This document shows positions 62,501 through 64,000 of a stretch of 64,000 bases of DNA, piece after piece. Both the position numbers and the translations under genes were made by a program. The notes under the pieces are model-generated. The model was given only the letters and a program-made list of their open reading frames with translations. It was not told the origin of the DNA and did not search any database. This DNA is from Flavobacteriia bacterium (GTDB lineage Bacteria > Bacteroidota > Bacteroidia > Flavobacteriales_D > Crocinitomicaceae), in contig CANFHU010000008.1 in assembly GCA_947446925.1 (NCBI GenBank), positions 52,220 to 116,219 of the forward strand, given 5' to 3'. The stretch's first letter is position 1. Each line of letters starts with the position of its first letter.

Positions 62501-62597
62501 TAACCACTAGAAACGTAAAACAAGTAGCAAAGGCATTTCGCGTAGAAATACGGTGGGGGAAAGACAGTTTACAGGTTGAAAATCCTGCACAGCGGGG
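62501..62597. repeat. dispersed hairpin repeat, copy 5
   Basis: CACTAGAAACGTAAAACAAGTAGCAAAGGCATTTCGCGTAGAAATACGGTGGGGG...CAGGTTGAAAATCCTGCACAGCGGGG. Confidence 0.75.
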
Positions 62598-62690
62598 AAT
62601 TCTGTAACAGGTATCTTAAAGTGCAGTTTTATATGAGTATAATAGATGCAATGAATGACAGATTAATAAGAATAGTATTACCTAAAAATC

Positions 62691-62921
62691 CTAATACGTA
62701 GGCCTGCCATCAGGAATAAGATTTTTTACATCCTCTTCTAATGCAGTTGCAATTTTACAAAGAGTTCTAAAAGTTGGAATTGATTTGGCTGACTCAATTC
62801 TCCTTAGATTGGTAGGTTCAATTCCAATTTTAAAAGCAAGTTCATTTTGTTTAATACCCTTATCCTTTCTTATTTTCTTTATATTACTGCAAAGAAGTTC
62901 AAGGTATTCTAGCTCTGTCAT
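62691..62921 (-). CDS. small XRE-family HTH regulator
   Basis: NIKKIRKDKGIKQNELAFKIGIEPTNLRRIESAKSIPTFRTLCKIATALE. Confidence 0.9.
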   Translation of the reverse strand: MTELEYLELLCSNIKKIRKDKGIKQNELAFKIGIEPTNLRRIESAKSIPTFRTLCKIATALEEDVKNLIPDGRPTY

Positions 62922-62991
62922 AGATTGCTAAAATATCTCTAAGCAACCTCTTATAAATAATCAATTTTGATCATTTATTAAAAATAAATAA

Positions 62992-62999
62992 TATATTTG
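62992..62999 (+). promoter_or_regulatory. Bacteroidota-type -7 box (TATATTTG) for beta-barrel gene
   Basis: TAnnTTTG match 22 bp after TTTTG. Confidence 0.45.
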
Positions 63000-63021
63000 A
63001 AGAAACTTTAAATAATTAGAA

Positions 63022-63594
63022 ATGAAAAAAATTATGATTTTAGCTTGTTTGTTGGTTAGTCAACTAACTTTCTCACAAACAAAATTCTCAAAAGGAGACC
63101 AATTTGTATCAGTAAGTTATGGTCTTGGTGCTATTGGTGTAAACTGGACTGATTTGTATTCAAGTTACTCTAATTATTCTTCATTTACATTTGGACCTGT
63201 TGGAGTTTATTATGAAAAGGCAATAACTGATAAAATTGGAATTGGAAAAATAGGTATTGGTGGAAGTATTAACTATTTAAGAAACTCAACAAGTTATGAT
63301 ATTTTGTCATCCAATAACTCTGTAAGTATATCACAACTTGCTGTAGCTTTAAGAGGTGCTTATCACTTTGAGTTAGAAAATAAAAAAATTGACCCATATG
63401 CTGGTGTTGGTTTAGTTTTTAGCCATTTTTCTTACAAAAGTTCTTACTCAAATGATAAGTTTTCTTTTGGTAGTCCACTAGGCACTCAAGCGTTTGTTGG
63501 TAGTAGATATTTTTTTACTGATAATATTGCTGCTTTTGCTGAGCTTGGCTATGGTCTTGCTTATTTAAACATTGGAGGAACTTATAAATTCTAA
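63022..63594 (+). CDS. outer membrane beta-barrel protein
   Basis: Signal peptide MKKIMILACLLVSQLTFSQ; alternating barrel strands; YAGVGLVFSHF, YFFTDNIAAFAELGYGLAYLNIGGTYKF. Confidence 0.85.
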   Translation: MKKIMILACLLVSQLTFSQTKFSKGDQFVSVSYGLGAIGVNWTDLYSSYSNYSSFTFGPVGVYYEKAITDKIGIGKIGIGGSINYLRNSTSYDILSSNNSVSISQLAVALRGAYHFELENKKIDPYAGVGLVFSHFSYKSSYSNDKFSFGSPLGTQAFVGSRYFFTDNIAAFAELGYGLAYLNIGGTYKF

Positions 63595-63616
63595 ATTAAG
63601 AACTCAATATTAAAAT

Positions 63617-63650
63617 AACCCCTTTGCAACAGTTGTAGAGGGGTTTTGTT
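63617..63650 (+). terminator. intrinsic terminator
   Basis: AACCCCT-TTG-CAAC-A-GTTG-TAG-AGGGGTT followed by TTGTTTTG. Confidence 0.75.
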
Positions 63651-63671
63651 TTGAAAAATACTTAAACCCTT

Positions 63672-64000
63672 ATGAAAAAACTACTTCTTACCTCAATAAC
63701 TTTTATTGTTGGAACAATAGCTTTAGGACAAAATTCAGTAAATGCAGTAGGAGGAGATATTTATAATAACACTGGTTCAGTTAGTTTTTCTATTGGGCAA
63801 GTGGCAATTGAAAATACATTAAACACAATTGGTTCCATTAGTCAAGGTGTGCAACAAGCTTTTGAAATAACAACACTTAATTTGAAAGAAAACAAACTAA
63901 ATCTTTCATTATCTGCATATCCTAACCCTGCACAAACTCAACTTATTTTACATATTGGGAACTACAACCAAGAAAAATTACAATACAACATAGTTAGTTC
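63672..64000 (+). CDS. T9SS type A sorting-domain protein (truncated by window end)
   Basis: MKKLLLTSITFIVGTIALGQNSVNAVGGDIYNNTGSVSFSIGQVAIENT...LSLSAYPNPAQTQLILHI. Confidence 0.8.
   Translation, partial: MKKLLLTSITFIVGTIALGQNSVNAVGGDIYNNTGSVSFSIGQVAIENTLNTIGSISQGVQQAFEITTLNLKENKLNLSLSAYPNPAQTQLILHIGNYNQEKLQYNIVS

Overview
The window looks like an AT-rich Bacteroidota (Flavobacteriales-like) chromosome segment. The supporting signs are TAnnTTTG promoters, a T9SS sorting domain, DUF4249/TonB and DUF6934 proteins, and a type III glutamine synthetase. Positions ~1-15.8 kb hold a surface-polysaccharide locus: glycosyltransferases, a Wzy-like polymerase, a Wzx-like flippase, FkbM and other methyltransferases, gmd/fcl, an NAD-epimerase, and an unusual block of NeuA-like cytidylyltransferase, 2-hydroxyacid dehydrogenase, SDR and cyclase. 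Positions ~15.9-56.6 kb are mostly housekeeping genes: menE, Sua5/YciO, two rhomboids, mutL, a sigma factor, a TonB receptor with DUF4249, YggS, DUF1015, a DUF4143 ATPase, Crp/Fnr with rhodaneses and thioredoxin, a LolD-like ABC ATPase, ribBA, an S24/XRE regulator, glnN, a TrmH-like methyltransferase, a BamA/TamA-like protein, GH25, 3-hydroxyacyl-CoA dehydrogenase, yidC and pyrG. Positions ~56.7-63 kb form an accessory 'graveyard' of toxin-antitoxin, Fic and ATPase genes, several of them broken, with a dispersed hairpin repeat family and a MITE-like element. The most interesting signal is a set of helically phased, iterated inverted-repeat leaders (periods 33, 41 and ~42 bp). They run up to or near the start codon of two DUF4143-type ATPase genes and of a decapitated Fic gene relic. 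All calls were made by reading the sequence and the supplied ORF track. No database search was run.
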